Shown here piece after piece: positions 32,752 through 41,565 of a stretch of 53,477 bases of DNA; within the stretch, counting starts at the first letter, position 1, and every line of letters starts with the position of its first letter. Source of the DNA: an uncultured Lachnospiraceae bacterium. GTDB taxonomy: Bacteria > Bacillota > Clostridia > Lachnospirales > Lachnospiraceae. The DNA is taken from the NCBI GenBank assembly GCA_934292725.1, contig CAKQXY010000022.1, positions 1 to 53,477 on the forward strand. The letters run 5' to 3'. A program made the translations under genes and the position numbers. Under the pieces are notes generated by a model. That model was not told the DNA's origin, made no database searches, and saw nothing but the letters and a program-made list of their open reading frames with translations.

Positions 32752-34227
32752 TTAGATAATTATGCACACAATACCGCCATTGCTGTCGTTTATAATCTTT
32801 TTAAGTGCATCCTGAAGCTTTTGCTGGCAGCTGTCTGTCATTTGGTTTATTTTGGCGTTCATGCCGTCTTCGACAATCTGCTCAATTGATTTTCCGAAGA
32901 TGTTTGTGTTCCAGATTCCATCCTGCTCTTTCTGTGCCGCAGATTCTATGTAATCGACCAGATCTTTTGCCTGCTGTTCACTTCCGACTATAGGTGCAAT
33001 CTCTGTCTCTACCATGCTTTGTATCATATGAATTGACGGAGCCGTTGCCTTCATTCTGACGCCATATCTGCTTCCATGGCGCACTACAATTGGCTCTGAG
33101 ATATTTATCTGTTTTCTCTCTGGCGTGACGACACCGTATCCCTTTTGGGCAACTGATTCCATTGCTGACTGTACCTTCTGATACTGAGAGCGAAGTCCGG
33201 CATATTCGGCAAGAGCATCAAAGAGCTGCTTTTGTGATGTAAGCGAAAAGCCTGCACATTCACTGGCCAGTGAAAAATAAAGTTCTTCCTTTAAGCTTAT
33301 CTCATAGACGATCTTTCCCTGTGCAAGATTTGTCTCCTCTAACACAAAGCGGCTGATCTGCTGCGGAAGGCTCTCTTTTTCTGGTACCTTTGCATCGCGC
33401 ATACAGCTGATCTGATTCATGACTTTCTTTGCAAATTCGATGACTGCTTTTTTGACAGGACTAGAAAGCTCAAGCACATCAAACCAGCCTGGCGTTTCAA
33501 AATCAACCTGACACACTGGAAATTCAAAAAGAATCTTTTTCATCAGCTGACTGATATCTTCAAGATCCATCGATGCGCAGTCCATTGGCACGACTGTAAC
33601 CTTATACATTTCCTGCAGCTTTTTTGTAAGCTGCTTTACGGCCAGTGTATAAGGTGTCTTTGTGTTTAAGACAACTACAAATGGCTTTTGATGCTTTTTA
33701 AGCTCTTCTATTGTTTTCTTCTCTGCTTCCTCATAGGCTTCCCTCTCGATTCCCGTCACACTGCCATCTGTCGTCACAACAATACCTACTGTGCTGTGTT
33801 CTTCAATTACCTTTCGCGTGCCAAGCTCTGCCGCCTGTGAAAATGGAATATCATAATCAAACCATGGTGTATGTACAAGACGCTCTTTTTCTTCTTCTGT
33901 GGCACCAAACGCGCCCGGAATCAGAAAGCCAACACAGTCAATTAGGCGGATTTTCATCTCTGTCTTATCCTCTAAGAAGATTTTTGCCGCCTCTGTCGGA
34001 ATAAATTTAGGCTCTGTTGTCATAATGTTCTTTCCAGATGCTGCCTGCGGAAGCTCATCTTTAGAGCGCGTTTTCGCCGGACCATCCTCCATATGCGGGA
34101 TGACCATCTCCTCCATAAAACGGCGGATAAAGGTGGACTTGCCGGTACGCACCGGGCCTACAACCCCTAAGTAGATCTCTCCGTTTGTTCGCTGTCTGAT
34201 ATCCTTATAAATGTGAAATTCCTTCAT
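32752..34227 (-). CDS. spoIVA: stage IV sporulation protein A, coat morphogenetic ATPase, 491 aa
   Basis: The N-terminal NTPase has Walker A GPVRTGKSTFIRRF (about 24-37) and the GTPase-like LIDCVGFLIPGAF and VVLNTKTPYT motifs, a TRAFAC-like fold that hydrolyses ATP in the B. subtilis protein. The C-terminal region ends SNGGIVCIII, the usual membrane-surface tail. Length matches SpoIVA of spore formers. It polymerises around the forespore to build the coat basement layer. The presence of this gene shows the organism has at least part of the endospore programme. The start at 34227 has AGGAGGCG upstream. A sigma-E-like promoter precedes it. Confidence 0.97.
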   Translation of the reverse strand: MKEFHIYKDIRQRTNGEIYLGVVGPVRTGKSTFIRRFMEEMVIPHMEDGPAKTRSKDELPQAASGKNIMTTEPKFIPTEAAKIFLEDKTEMKIRLIDCVGFLIPGAFGATEEEKERLVHTPWFDYDIPFSQAAELGTRKVIEEHSTVGIVVTTDGSVTGIEREAYEEAEKKTIEELKKHQKPFVVVLNTKTPYTLAVKQLTKKLQEMYKVTVVPMDCASMDLEDISQLMKKILFEFPVCQVDFETPGWFDVLELSSPVKKAVIEFAKKVMNQISCMRDAKVPEKESLPQQISRFVLEETNLAQGKIVYEISLKEELYFSLASECAGFSLTSQKQLFDALAEYAGLRSQYQKVQSAMESVAQKGYGVVTPERKQINISEPIVVRHGSRYGVRMKATAPSIHMIQSMVETEIAPIVGSEQQAKDLVDYIESAAQKEQDGIWNTNIFGKSIEQIVEDGMNAKINQMTDSCQQKLQDALKKIINDSNGGIVCIII

Positions 34228-34274
34228 ACACGCCTCCTGACAATCATCCCCGGACAGTCCGGGCTGTTACTGTC

Positions 34275-34303
34275 AGTCTATGCGCATATAAAGGAATTTA
34301 TTC
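34275..34303 (-). promoter_or_regulatory. sigma-E-like promoter of spoIVA
   Basis: A -10-like CATAGACT at 34275-34282 and a -35-like GAATAAA at 34297-34303, 14 bp apart on the minus strand, resemble the mother-cell sigma-E pattern and lie 48-76 nt upstream of spoIVA, which is sigma-E controlled in B. subtilis. Match is only moderate. Confidence 0.45.
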
Positions 34304-34318
34304 GCTAGGAATTTATTC
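34292..34318. repeat. two 12-bp direct repeats in the gpsA-spoIVA gap
   Basis: AGGAATTTATTC occurs at 34292-34303 and 34307-34318, a 15-bp period. The first copy overlaps the proposed -35 element of the spoIVA promoter, so it could be a binding site pair or a small duplication. A CCCGGACAGTCCGGG hairpin lies at 34249-34263. Confidence 0.55.
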
Positions 34319-34333
34319 GTTAGGATATTATTG

Positions 34334-35347
34334 TTACTTATTTTCCCACAGCAAATTTTCACTCTCAATTGTTCTGTCTCGTAGCATTAAATCCTTTAAT
34401 GCTTCTGCTGCTGTTTTTCCACCGAACAAAACCAGATTAGTTTCCTGCACGAGCGGCATGGAAACATTGTATTTTTCGCTGAGTGCAAGGGCTGCCTTTG
34501 CAGAGTAGACACCTTCTACTACCATCTGAACTTCGTCCATGGCTTCCTGCATTGTCTTTCCCTGTCCGATCAGGATGCCGGCTCTTCTGTTTCTGCTGTG
34601 CATGCTTGTGCATGTGACAATCAGATCTCCGATTCCTGAAAGGCCTGAAAATGTCTCTGGCTTTCCGCCCATTGCAACGCCAAGTCTTGTGATCTCTGCG
34701 ATTCCTCTTGTCATAAGAGCTGCCTTTGTGTTATCACCGCAGCCAAGACCGTCGCTGACGCCTGCTGCAAGGGCAATGACATTTTTAAGTGCACCGCCAA
34801 GCTCAATACCTAAGATATCAGGGCTTGTGTATACACGAAAGACAGATGACATAAACAAGTTTTGGATGTGCTCAGCTGTCTGTCTGTCCTTTGCTCCAAC
34901 AACAACAGTTGTCGGAATGCCGCGGCTGACTTCCTCTGCATGGCTTGGGCCAGAAAGAACTGCAACATTTGCCATCGGAAGCTCTTGTTCAATCTGCTGG
35001 GACATTGTCATTAATGTTTTTTCCTCAATGCCCTTTGCTACGCTTACAATCAGCTGTCCCTCCTTTATGAAAGGATTCATCTGTTTTGCTACTCCTCTGG
35101 TAAATACCGAAGGAACTGACAAGACAAGCATCTCCTTATCAGTACATGCCTCCTGTAAGTCTGCTGTAAATACAATGCTTCTCGGGATCTCAACTCCCGG
35201 AAGATTTTTGCATTTATAGCTTTCCTTAAGTGCCTCAATTTCCTTCGGCAGCGCAGACCACGCCGTTACTTCATGGCCATTCTGCGCCAGCACCATGCCA
35301 AGGGCAATGCCCCATGTTCCCGTTCCTATAATGCTGACTTTTGCCAT
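34334..35347 (-). CDS. gpsA: glycerol-3-phosphate dehydrogenase (NAD(P)+), 337 aa
   Basis: A Rossmann GTGTWGIALGMVLAQNGH begins the protein, with SVAKGIEEKTLMTMSQ, LSGPSHAEE and the catalytic region GGALKNVIALAAGVSDGLG. It makes sn-glycerol-3-phosphate from dihydroxyacetone phosphate for phospholipids, the substrate of PlsY encoded next to it. A 20-bp gap separates the two genes, which fits an operon der-plsY-gpsA in lipid synthesis order. Length is normal. Confidence 0.95.
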   Translation of the reverse strand: MAKVSIIGTGTWGIALGMVLAQNGHEVTAWSALPKEIEALKESYKCKNLPGVEIPRSIVFTADLQEACTDKEMLVLSVPSVFTRGVAKQMNPFIKEGQLIVSVAKGIEEKTLMTMSQQIEQELPMANVAVLSGPSHAEEVSRGIPTTVVVGAKDRQTAEHIQNLFMSSVFRVYTSPDILGIELGGALKNVIALAAGVSDGLGCGDNTKAALMTRGIAEITRLGVAMGGKPETFSGLSGIGDLIVTCTSMHSRNRRAGILIGQGKTMQEAMDEVQMVVEGVYSAKAALALSEKYNVSMPLVQETNLVLFGGKTAAEALKDLMLRDRTIESENLLWENK

Positions 35348-35367
35348 AACACAAACCTTCCTTATAT

Positions 35368-36006
35368 TTATTTCTTAGCACCGATTTTATTTTCAGTGCC
35401 GTTTAACAGACGCTTGATATTTGCTCTGTGGCGAATATATGCCTGAATTGTAATTAGAGCAAGCAATATAATAAACTCTGCCATATTTGCCGGCTCTACA
35501 CTAAGCATACCGTTTACGCCGAAAATCACACCCATCACGAAGCAGATTGAAACAACTGCCAGTGAGCCTAGTGATACGTAGCGTGTCGTTCCAACAATTA
35601 CACTGAATGCTGCCAGACACACAGCGGCGATACGAAGATCAAATGCTAAAATAAAGCCTGATGTGCTGGAGATTCCTTTTCCGCCCTTAAAATTCAAATA
35701 GCATGGATAATTGTGTCCCAAAATAACACCAAATGCCAGATACAGCATATAGATATCTTCCATATGCTGCTGTCCGCTTGAAACAGCCCATGCCTTTACG
35801 ATCAAACATGGAATAAAACATTTGCACAAATCGACAATAAAGACGATAAGACCAGCCTTTTTGCCAAGTACTCGAAGTGAATTTGTCGCGCCGGAGTTTC
35901 CACTTCCAGCCTTGCGGATATCAATTCCCTTCATTCTTCCATAAAGATAACCTGTCTGGATCATTCCCAGACAATATCCGATAACCAGCAATAATACGCG
36001 TATCAT
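35368..36006 (-). CDS. plsY: acyl-phosphate:glycerol-3-phosphate acyltransferase, 212 aa
   Basis: An integral membrane protein with about five hydrophobic segments and the PlsY loops GSGNSGATNSLR, LGHNYPCYLNFKGGKG and LGSLAVVSIC. It uses acyl-phosphate to acylate glycerol-3-phosphate at position 1, the first committed step of phospholipid synthesis in Gram-positives. Its ATG shares one base with the der stop (TAATG), so translation is coupled. gpsA follows 20 bp later and provides the substrate. Confidence 0.95.
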   Translation of the reverse strand: MIRVLLLVIGYCLGMIQTGYLYGRMKGIDIRKAGSGNSGATNSLRVLGKKAGLIVFIVDLCKCFIPCLIVKAWAVSSGQQHMEDIYMLYLAFGVILGHNYPCYLNFKGGKGISSTSGFILAFDLRIAAVCLAAFSVIVGTTRYVSLGSLAVVSICFVMGVIFGVNGMLSVEPANMAEFIILLALITIQAYIRHRANIKRLLNGTENKIGAKK

Positions 36007-37331
36007 TACTTATCTTCCTTTCTCTCGCGGATAATAAAGCGAAGCGGCGTTCCTCTAAAGCCAAATGCATTGCGGATCTGGTTCTCGATATATCGTGTGT
36101 AGGAATAGTGCATCAGTTTCTTATCATTTACAAAGACAACAAATGTCGGCGGCTTTACTGAAATCTGAGTCATGTAGAAGACCTTTAAGCGGCGTCCTTT
36201 ATCTGACGGCGGCTGCTGCATAGCTACAGCCTCTGCTAAGATTTCATTTAACACACCAGTTGCAATACGCATAGACTGATTTTCGATGATCATATCAATC
36301 AGCTCAAATAGCTTGTCTAATCTCTGTCCTGTCTTTGCAGAGATGAAGACAAATTCTGCATATGGCATATATGCAAGTGTCTGCTTGATCTTTTCTGTCA
36401 TCTTGTAGATTGTCTTATCATCCTTTTCAACAGCATCCCACTTGTTTACTGCGATGATTACACCCTTGCCGCGCTCGTGTGCGATACCTGCAATCTTTGC
36501 ATCCTGCTCTGCAACGCCCTCTGCCGCATCAATTACCATAACGACGACATCGGCACGCTCTACTGCTGTAACAGTACGAATGATACTATAACGCTCAAGA
36601 TCCTCGTGAATCTTGCTCTTGCGGCGAAGACCTGCTGTATCAATAAGGATATACTCGCGGCCATTTCTCTTAAGAGGAGTATCAATGGCATCACGTGTTG
36701 TTCCTGCGATGTCAGATACAATCACACGCTTCTCGCCTACAAGACGGTTTACGATAGATGATTTTCCAACATTCGGGCGGCCTACAATAGCGATGCGCGG
36801 ACGATCATCATCATCTGACTCGCTGCCGTCCTTCTTGAAATGATCGCTGACAGCCTCAAGAAGATCGCCGACACCCTGATGGTTTGATGCAGATACAGGG
36901 ATCGGATCACCGATTCCGAGGTTATAAAACTCATATACATCTGCTTCCATCTTCTTAAATGAATCCACCTTATTAACACAAAGAACTACTGGCTTTTGGC
37001 TGCGGCGAAGCATATCTGCTACCTTGCCGTCTGCATCGGTAAGTCCCTGTCTTACATCAACAAGGAAAATGATTACATCTGCAGTATCAATTGCGATCTG
37101 TGCCTGATCTCTCATCTGTGACAAAATTACATCACTTGAATCCGGCTCAATACCACCTGTATCAATCAGGGTAAAATTATAATTCAGCCAGCTGCAGTCC
37201 GCATAAATACGGTCTCTTGTTACACCTGGCGTGTCCTTTACGATGGCGATAGAATCGCCTGCAATTACATTAAACAACGTAGACTTTCCGACATTCGGGC
37301 GACCTACGATAGCAACTATCGGTTTACTCAT
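36006..37331 (-). CDS. der: GTPase Der (EngA), ribosome assembly, 441 aa
   Basis: Two consecutive GTPase domains are seen, with P-loops GRPNVGKSTLF at 8-18 and GRPNVGKSSIV near 184-194, DTPGVTRDR, NKVDS, then DTAGLRRKSKI and NKWDAV, and a C-terminal KH-like domain. This is the tandem layout unique to Der, which matures the 50S subunit. Length is standard. It leads the der-plsY-gpsA operon. Confidence 0.97.
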   Translation of the reverse strand: MSKPIVAIVGRPNVGKSTLFNVIAGDSIAIVKDTPGVTRDRIYADCSWLNYNFTLIDTGGIEPDSSDVILSQMRDQAQIAIDTADVIIFLVDVRQGLTDADGKVADMLRRSQKPVVLCVNKVDSFKKMEADVYEFYNLGIGDPIPVSASNHQGVGDLLEAVSDHFKKDGSESDDDDRPRIAIVGRPNVGKSSIVNRLVGEKRVIVSDIAGTTRDAIDTPLKRNGREYILIDTAGLRRKSKIHEDLERYSIIRTVTAVERADVVVMVIDAAEGVAEQDAKIAGIAHERGKGVIIAVNKWDAVEKDDKTIYKMTEKIKQTLAYMPYAEFVFISAKTGQRLDKLFELIDMIIENQSMRIATGVLNEILAEAVAMQQPPSDKGRRLKVFYMTQISVKPPTFVVFVNDKKLMHYSYTRYIENQIRNAFGFRGTPLRFIIRERKEDK

Positions 37332-37367
37332 ATTCTTCTCGCTTTCTTACATATAAATATAAATTTT

Positions 37368-37435
37368 GATACCAGATTGCTACGTGCTTTGCAAGCAAGC
37401 TTGCATCGGATTTCTGACCTTTTGACCCTGGTATC
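37368..37435. repeat. 68-bp structured intergenic repeat with nested hairpin
   Basis: Outer arms GATACCAG (37368-37375) and CTGGTATC (37428-37435) enclose a perfect TGCAAGC/GCTTGCA hairpin at 37390-37405. It fills the gap between the DUF512 gene and der. There is no T run after the outer stem, so it is not a plain terminator. It looks like a small structured element comparable in style to 22256-22392. Confidence 0.55.
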
Positions 37436-37447
37436 AGCAAAAACACA

Positions 37448-38800
37448 TTACAGCTCATATGGAGAATGAAGCTGATTTGTCTCTTCACTTCCTTCCATCA
37501 GCATTGCACGAATCAGTTCCTGCCCGTCTGATTTTACAATATTTATCGGAACTTGTAAAGCTTTTTCGACATCCTGCTTTGTTAGATCGTCCAAAAATAC
37601 TTCTTCATCGCTTCTAAACATATTCGCAGGAAGAAGAAGAGCCTCTCCTAATGGCTTGCCTGTAAGCTGCTTAATTAAATCCTGTCCAGTGATCAAACCA
37701 GACACAGTAACACCATGTCCGAAGAAATCATTCAAAATCTCATAGACTGTAATGTTCACATTTGGGAACTTCTCATGAACCTTTGCTGCAATATCCTTTA
37801 AAAATGGGTATGCCAGCTTTCCTGTCGCAAGAGACAATGTATGGACGCGCTCATCACCGCTTAACGCTTCCAATGCATAATCTGTTTCTTCTATTAAAAG
37901 ACGCAGCATACCAACACCGTTTTCAAGCTGCACGTAGCCGTCATAAACTTCTTCCGGCGGCAGAGGACGATTTGCGAGCAGATAAAACTCATCACTTGCA
38001 TGAACAAAATGTGTGCCAAAACGTTCATACATTTCATTTTGAAAACGCCCAATAATATCAAGAGCATTTTCTGCATCCTCTTTTGTAAGCGGCTCTAGCG
38101 GATATAAGCCTTCACGATATTTGCTTAAACCAACCGGAACTACTGACATACTCTGCATCTGAGGATATAATCCTGCAAGATCGCGAATTGAACGCTCTAG
38201 CTCGGCACCGTCATTTACTCCCTTGCACAAAACGATCTGACCGTTCATCTCAATATCTGCATCGCGAAGACGATTCAGCGTTTCCATGATCTTTCCTGCG
38301 AAACGATTATGAAGCATCTTTACGCGAAGCTCTGGATTTGTCGTCTGAACTGAAATATTGATAGGTGACAGATGATATTTTATAATACGTGAAAGATCAT
38401 GCTCTTTCATGTTTGTCAATGTAATATAATTTCCCTGAAGAAATGAAAGTCTTGCATCATCATCTTTAAAATAAAGCGTATCGCGCATTCCCGGCGGCAT
38501 CTGGTCAATAAAGCAGAAGATGCACTTATTTGTACAGGAACGATAATCAGACATAAGACCGCTCTCAAACTCGATGCCAAGATCTTCGTAAAAGTCCTTA
38601 TCGAACTCCCACTCCACCTCTGAGCCATCCTTTTTCTGGACAACCATATCTATTTCTTCATTTTGAATATAAAAACGATAATCAAGGACATCTTCGATAT
38701 CCTGACCGTTAATCTGCAGGATCTTATCACCTGGCTCTAGCTCTAGCTCCTCTGCAATTGAGCCAGGCGCCACCGATTTGATCTGATGGGCATGTTTCAT
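37448..38800 (-). CDS. PDZ-radical SAM DUF512 protein, 450 aa
   Basis: An N-terminal PDZ-like domain (SIAEELELEPGDKILQINGQDI, about 13-34) is followed by a radical SAM-type cluster CTNKCIFCF (C-x3-C-x2-C, about 88-96) and then the DUF512 region. Proteins of this layout are widespread in Clostridia and conserved near der. Their substrate is unknown. A start at 38800 is chosen because GGGAGG is seven bases upstream; the longer frame has no site. Being next to der fits the conserved genome neighbourhood I recall for this family. Confidence 0.9.
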   Translation of the reverse strand: MKHAHQIKSVAPGSIAEELELEPGDKILQINGQDIEDVLDYRFYIQNEEIDMVVQKKDGSEVEWEFDKDFYEDLGIEFESGLMSDYRSCTNKCIFCFIDQMPPGMRDTLYFKDDDARLSFLQGNYITLTNMKEHDLSRIIKYHLSPINISVQTTNPELRVKMLHNRFAGKIMETLNRLRDADIEMNGQIVLCKGVNDGAELERSIRDLAGLYPQMQSMSVVPVGLSKYREGLYPLEPLTKEDAENALDIIGRFQNEMYERFGTHFVHASDEFYLLANRPLPPEEVYDGYVQLENGVGMLRLLIEETDYALEALSGDERVHTLSLATGKLAYPFLKDIAAKVHEKFPNVNITVYEILNDFFGHGVTVSGLITGQDLIKQLTGKPLGEALLLPANMFRSDEEVFLDDLTKQDVEKALQVPINIVKSDGQELIRAMLMEGSEETNQLHSPYEL

Positions 38801-38915
38801 AAAATTAACCTCCCGGCCCTCAGGCCTGTATCTATAAGCTGTCAAGTAAAAAACAGCAGATTTCTCCATATTTTACTATCATACCAAAATTCAAAAGATC
38901 CTACAAGAGTTTTAT

Positions 38916-38954
38916 TAAAAAAAGAGGAGCGTCAAAATGACCACCCCTCTTTTG
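38916..38954 (-). terminator. terminator after glgD
   Basis: AAAGAGGGGTGG pairs with CGCTCCTCTTT with small internal mismatch across the TCATTTTGA loop, then seven Ts on the minus strand. It lies 13-51 nt past the glgD stop and separates glgCD from the DUF512 gene. Confidence 0.8.
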
Positions 38955-38966
38955 TAATATTTTTCA

Positions 38967-40109
38967 TCAAATCTTCTGGAACTTAGCAGCATATACCGGG
39001 AAGGTATTTGTGCCCTTGATTTCCTTATCAGCAGAGATGGTTACATTCTTGTCTGTTATTACATACTCAAGATTGCTGCCCTCACCTACTACGGTATCCT
39101 GCATCAGCACGCAGTTTCTTACCTTTGCGCCCTTTGCAATCTTAACACCTCTAAAGAGTATACTATTCTCTACCTCGCCCTCGATGATACAGCCATCGGC
39201 AGCCATCACGTTCTTTACCTTAGAACCGTTGATGTAGCGTGTCGGGTTATCATCACGAATCTTTGTGTAGATCGGATTTGGTGCAAACAGTGCATCAAGA
39301 TTTTCATCCTCAAGAAGCTTCATGTTCTCATCGAAATAGCTCTTCATATCAGTGATTCTTGCAAGGTAGCCGTCAAAACGATATGCCTTTACATTCAGCT
39401 TATCAAGTCTATGTGCAAGAATATCACGCTCAAAGTAAACATATCCGCGAACAAATGCTGTATGTATTAAATCAATCAGAAGCTCTCTCTTTAAGATATA
39501 GATATTCATGGAAAGATTCTGTGGACCAGACTCTTCGGAGTTTACATAGATCTTCTTTACTCTATCTCCTTCAAGTGAAAGTGTATAGAAGAAGTCTTCC
39601 TTCATGATATCTAAATTTTTAAGACTGTCTGCTAATTCCTCTTCCTTATATGCAACTGTTACATCAGCACCGCTCTCAATATGAGCCTGCAGCATTGCAC
39701 TGAAATCAAAATTAACTGCAATATTGGCATCTGACATTACAACATACTCTTCCTTCTGGTCACGCAGAAGTTCAAGAATGCTGGCAAGTGCCTCAACACG
39801 TCCGTTATACATCTTTACAGTCTTCTCTGCAAATGGAGGGATAATTGTCAAACCACCATTTTTACGGGTAAGATCCCACTCACGTCCTGAACCAAGATGA
39901 TCCATCAAGGAATGATAATTATTGCGGACAATAATAGAAATATTATCAATTCCGCTGCTTACCATGCTTGAAAGGATAAAGTCGATCATACGATAACGTC
40001 CTGCAAAGGGAATGGAAGCCATAAGACGCTCTGTTACCAGCTCCGGAACCATATTATCATAACTGTTCGGGAAGATAATTCCCAGCGCATTTACATTTGA
40101 TTTTACCAT
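38967..40109 (-). CDS. glgD: glucose-1-phosphate adenylyltransferase subunit GlgD, 380 aa
   Basis: It is homologous to GlgC but the catalytic nucleotide loop GGxGxRL is missing; the start reads NALGIIFPNSYDN instead. IPFAGRYRMIDFILS and the C-terminal left-handed beta-helix repeats (INGSKVKNVMAADGCIIEGEV) are kept. In Firmicutes GlgD is a non-catalytic, regulatory partner of GlgC. Its ATG lies within the end of glgC with a 7-bp overlap, so the subunits are made together. It acts in glycogen synthesis. Confidence 0.93.
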   Translation of the reverse strand: MVKSNVNALGIIFPNSYDNMVPELVTERLMASIPFAGRYRMIDFILSSMVSSGIDNISIIVRNNYHSLMDHLGSGREWDLTRKNGGLTIIPPFAEKTVKMYNGRVEALASILELLRDQKEEYVVMSDANIAVNFDFSAMLQAHIESGADVTVAYKEEELADSLKNLDIMKEDFFYTLSLEGDRVKKIYVNSEESGPQNLSMNIYILKRELLIDLIHTAFVRGYVYFERDILAHRLDKLNVKAYRFDGYLARITDMKSYFDENMKLLEDENLDALFAPNPIYTKIRDDNPTRYINGSKVKNVMAADGCIIEGEVENSILFRGVKIAKGAKVRNCVLMQDTVVGEGSNLEYVITDKNVTISADKEIKGTNTFPVYAAKFQKI

Positions 40110-41311
40110 TGTTCTTCACCACCCTTTACATTCTCGCTGACCATTGCGTTTGGACCAATCTTTGCATTGTCTCCAATATAAACACCTGCACCGACTGTTG
40201 CAACGCCCTTGCCGCCCTCTGAGAGCGCCTCGCCTACAACTGCATTCTCGCCAATTACAACATTCTCAGCGATAATACAATGTCTTACCTGTGCACCTGC
40301 CTTGATTACAGTGCCGCCCATGACAACTGCATCCTCAACAACTGCACCCGGCTCTACAGAAACACCTGCAAATAAAATGGAGTGCTTTACTGTACCATGG
40401 ATGCGGCATCCATCGGTAATCATGGAGTTTTGTACTTCTGCATCTGCACCAATGCGATGACCTGTCATACCGCTGTTTCGGCTGTAAATCTTCCAGTTTT
40501 CATCGAACAGATTGATACCGCTGTGCTCAGGATCAAGAACCTCCATATTTGCTTCCCACAGGGAAGAAATAGTTCCAACATCCTTCCAATATCCATCAAA
40601 ACGATATGCATACATCTTACGTCCGTCACGAAGAAGGTTTGGAATAATGTTGTTTCCGAAGTCATTTTGAGAATTTGGATCTGCCTCATCCTCAATAAGA
40701 TACTTCTTTAAGATATCCCAGTTAAAAATATAAATACCCATGGAAGCCAGATTTGACTTTGGATTCTTTGGCTTCTCCTGGAACTCTGTAATGCGAGAAT
40801 CCTCGTCAGCCACCATCAGGCCGAAACGAGATGCCTCATCCCACGGAACCTCCATAACTGCCACGCTGAACTCTGCGCCCTTTTCCTTGTGGAAACGAAG
40901 GAAATCACTGTAGTCCTGCTTGCAGATCTGATCACCTGAAAGGATGATTACGTACTGTGGATTATAACGCTCTATAAAGGAAATATTCTGATAAATCGCA
41001 TTTGCGGTTCCTTTATACCAGTCAGAGCCGGACGCCTGCTGATACGGCGGAAGAACATGAACGCCGCCATGCAGACGATCAAGATCCCAAGGCTGTCCGT
41101 TTCCAATATATTCGTTTAATACCAACGGCTGATACTGTGTGAGAATACCGACTGTATCAATACCTGAATTCACACAATTTGATAACGGGAAATCGATAAT
41201 ACGATATTTTCCGCCGAAAGGTACTGCTGGTTTTGCAAGCTTCTGTGTCAGTGCGTACAGACGTGATCCCTGTCCGCCGGCAAGCAGCATTGCAATCATT
41301 TCTTTTGCCAT
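40103..41311 (-). CDS. glgC: glucose-1-phosphate adenylyltransferase GlgC, catalytic subunit, 402 aa
   Basis: The nucleotide loop AGGQGSRLYALTQ lies at 11-23, with KPAVPFGGKYRIIDFPLSNC and the sugar-phosphate site YRFDGYWKDVGTI. A C-terminal beta-helix follows. It makes ADP-glucose from glucose-1-phosphate and ATP. The ATG at 41311 has GAGGGG upstream; the 7-residue longer frame lacks support. It leads the two-gene glgCD operon, with a -10 TATAAT at 41348-41353. Spore formers often store glycogen before sporulation, which fits spoIVA nearby. Confidence 0.95.
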   Translation of the reverse strand: MAKEMIAMLLAGGQGSRLYALTQKLAKPAVPFGGKYRIIDFPLSNCVNSGIDTVGILTQYQPLVLNEYIGNGQPWDLDRLHGGVHVLPPYQQASGSDWYKGTANAIYQNISFIERYNPQYVIILSGDQICKQDYSDFLRFHKEKGAEFSVAVMEVPWDEASRFGLMVADEDSRITEFQEKPKNPKSNLASMGIYIFNWDILKKYLIEDEADPNSQNDFGNNIIPNLLRDGRKMYAYRFDGYWKDVGTISSLWEANMEVLDPEHSGINLFDENWKIYSRNSGMTGHRIGADAEVQNSMITDGCRIHGTVKHSILFAGVSVEPGAVVEDAVVMGGTVIKAGAQVRHCIIAENVVIGENAVVGEALSEGGKGVATVGAGVYIGDNAKIGPNAMVSENVKGGEEQW

Positions 41312-41347
41312 GATTAAAATCCCCTCTTTCACTTAGCATACATCTAA

Positions 41348-41353
41348 ATTATA
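41348..41353 (-). promoter_or_regulatory. glgCD -10 element
   Basis: A perfect TATAAT on the minus strand preceded by GTGTGG, 37 nt before the GlgC start. No good -35 is seen 17 bp upstream, so an extended -10 or an activator is likely. Confidence 0.5.
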
Positions 41354-41523
41354 CCACACTTTTTAAAAAAAGCGACGGTTTTTTGTTCAAAAATACTCAT
41401 TTTATTTTGTTACTTTTCAACAAATTCATATTTTGTCCTATACTTTATCCCATTTGCTTTTTATTTTTGTGAAAATAAGGTAGAAACTGCATAGAAAGAA
41501 GTTGAAATTCGGTTGACAAAAAC

Positions 41524-41563
41524 AAAAAAGCACCCATGCAAATCTTTACATGAATGCTTTTTT
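41524..41563. terminator. bidirectional terminator between glgC and YihY
   Basis: AAAAAAGCACCCATG pairs with CATGAATGCTTTTTT around an AATCTTTA-type loop with one mismatch, flanked by T runs. It ends the YihY transcript on the minus strand. Confidence 0.85.
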
Positions 41564-41565
41564 AC

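Noticed and set aside
34539..35219. 226-aa open frame on the plus strand opposite gpsA
   Set aside because: It is the exact antisense shadow of gpsA, without a ribosome binding site or recognisable motif.
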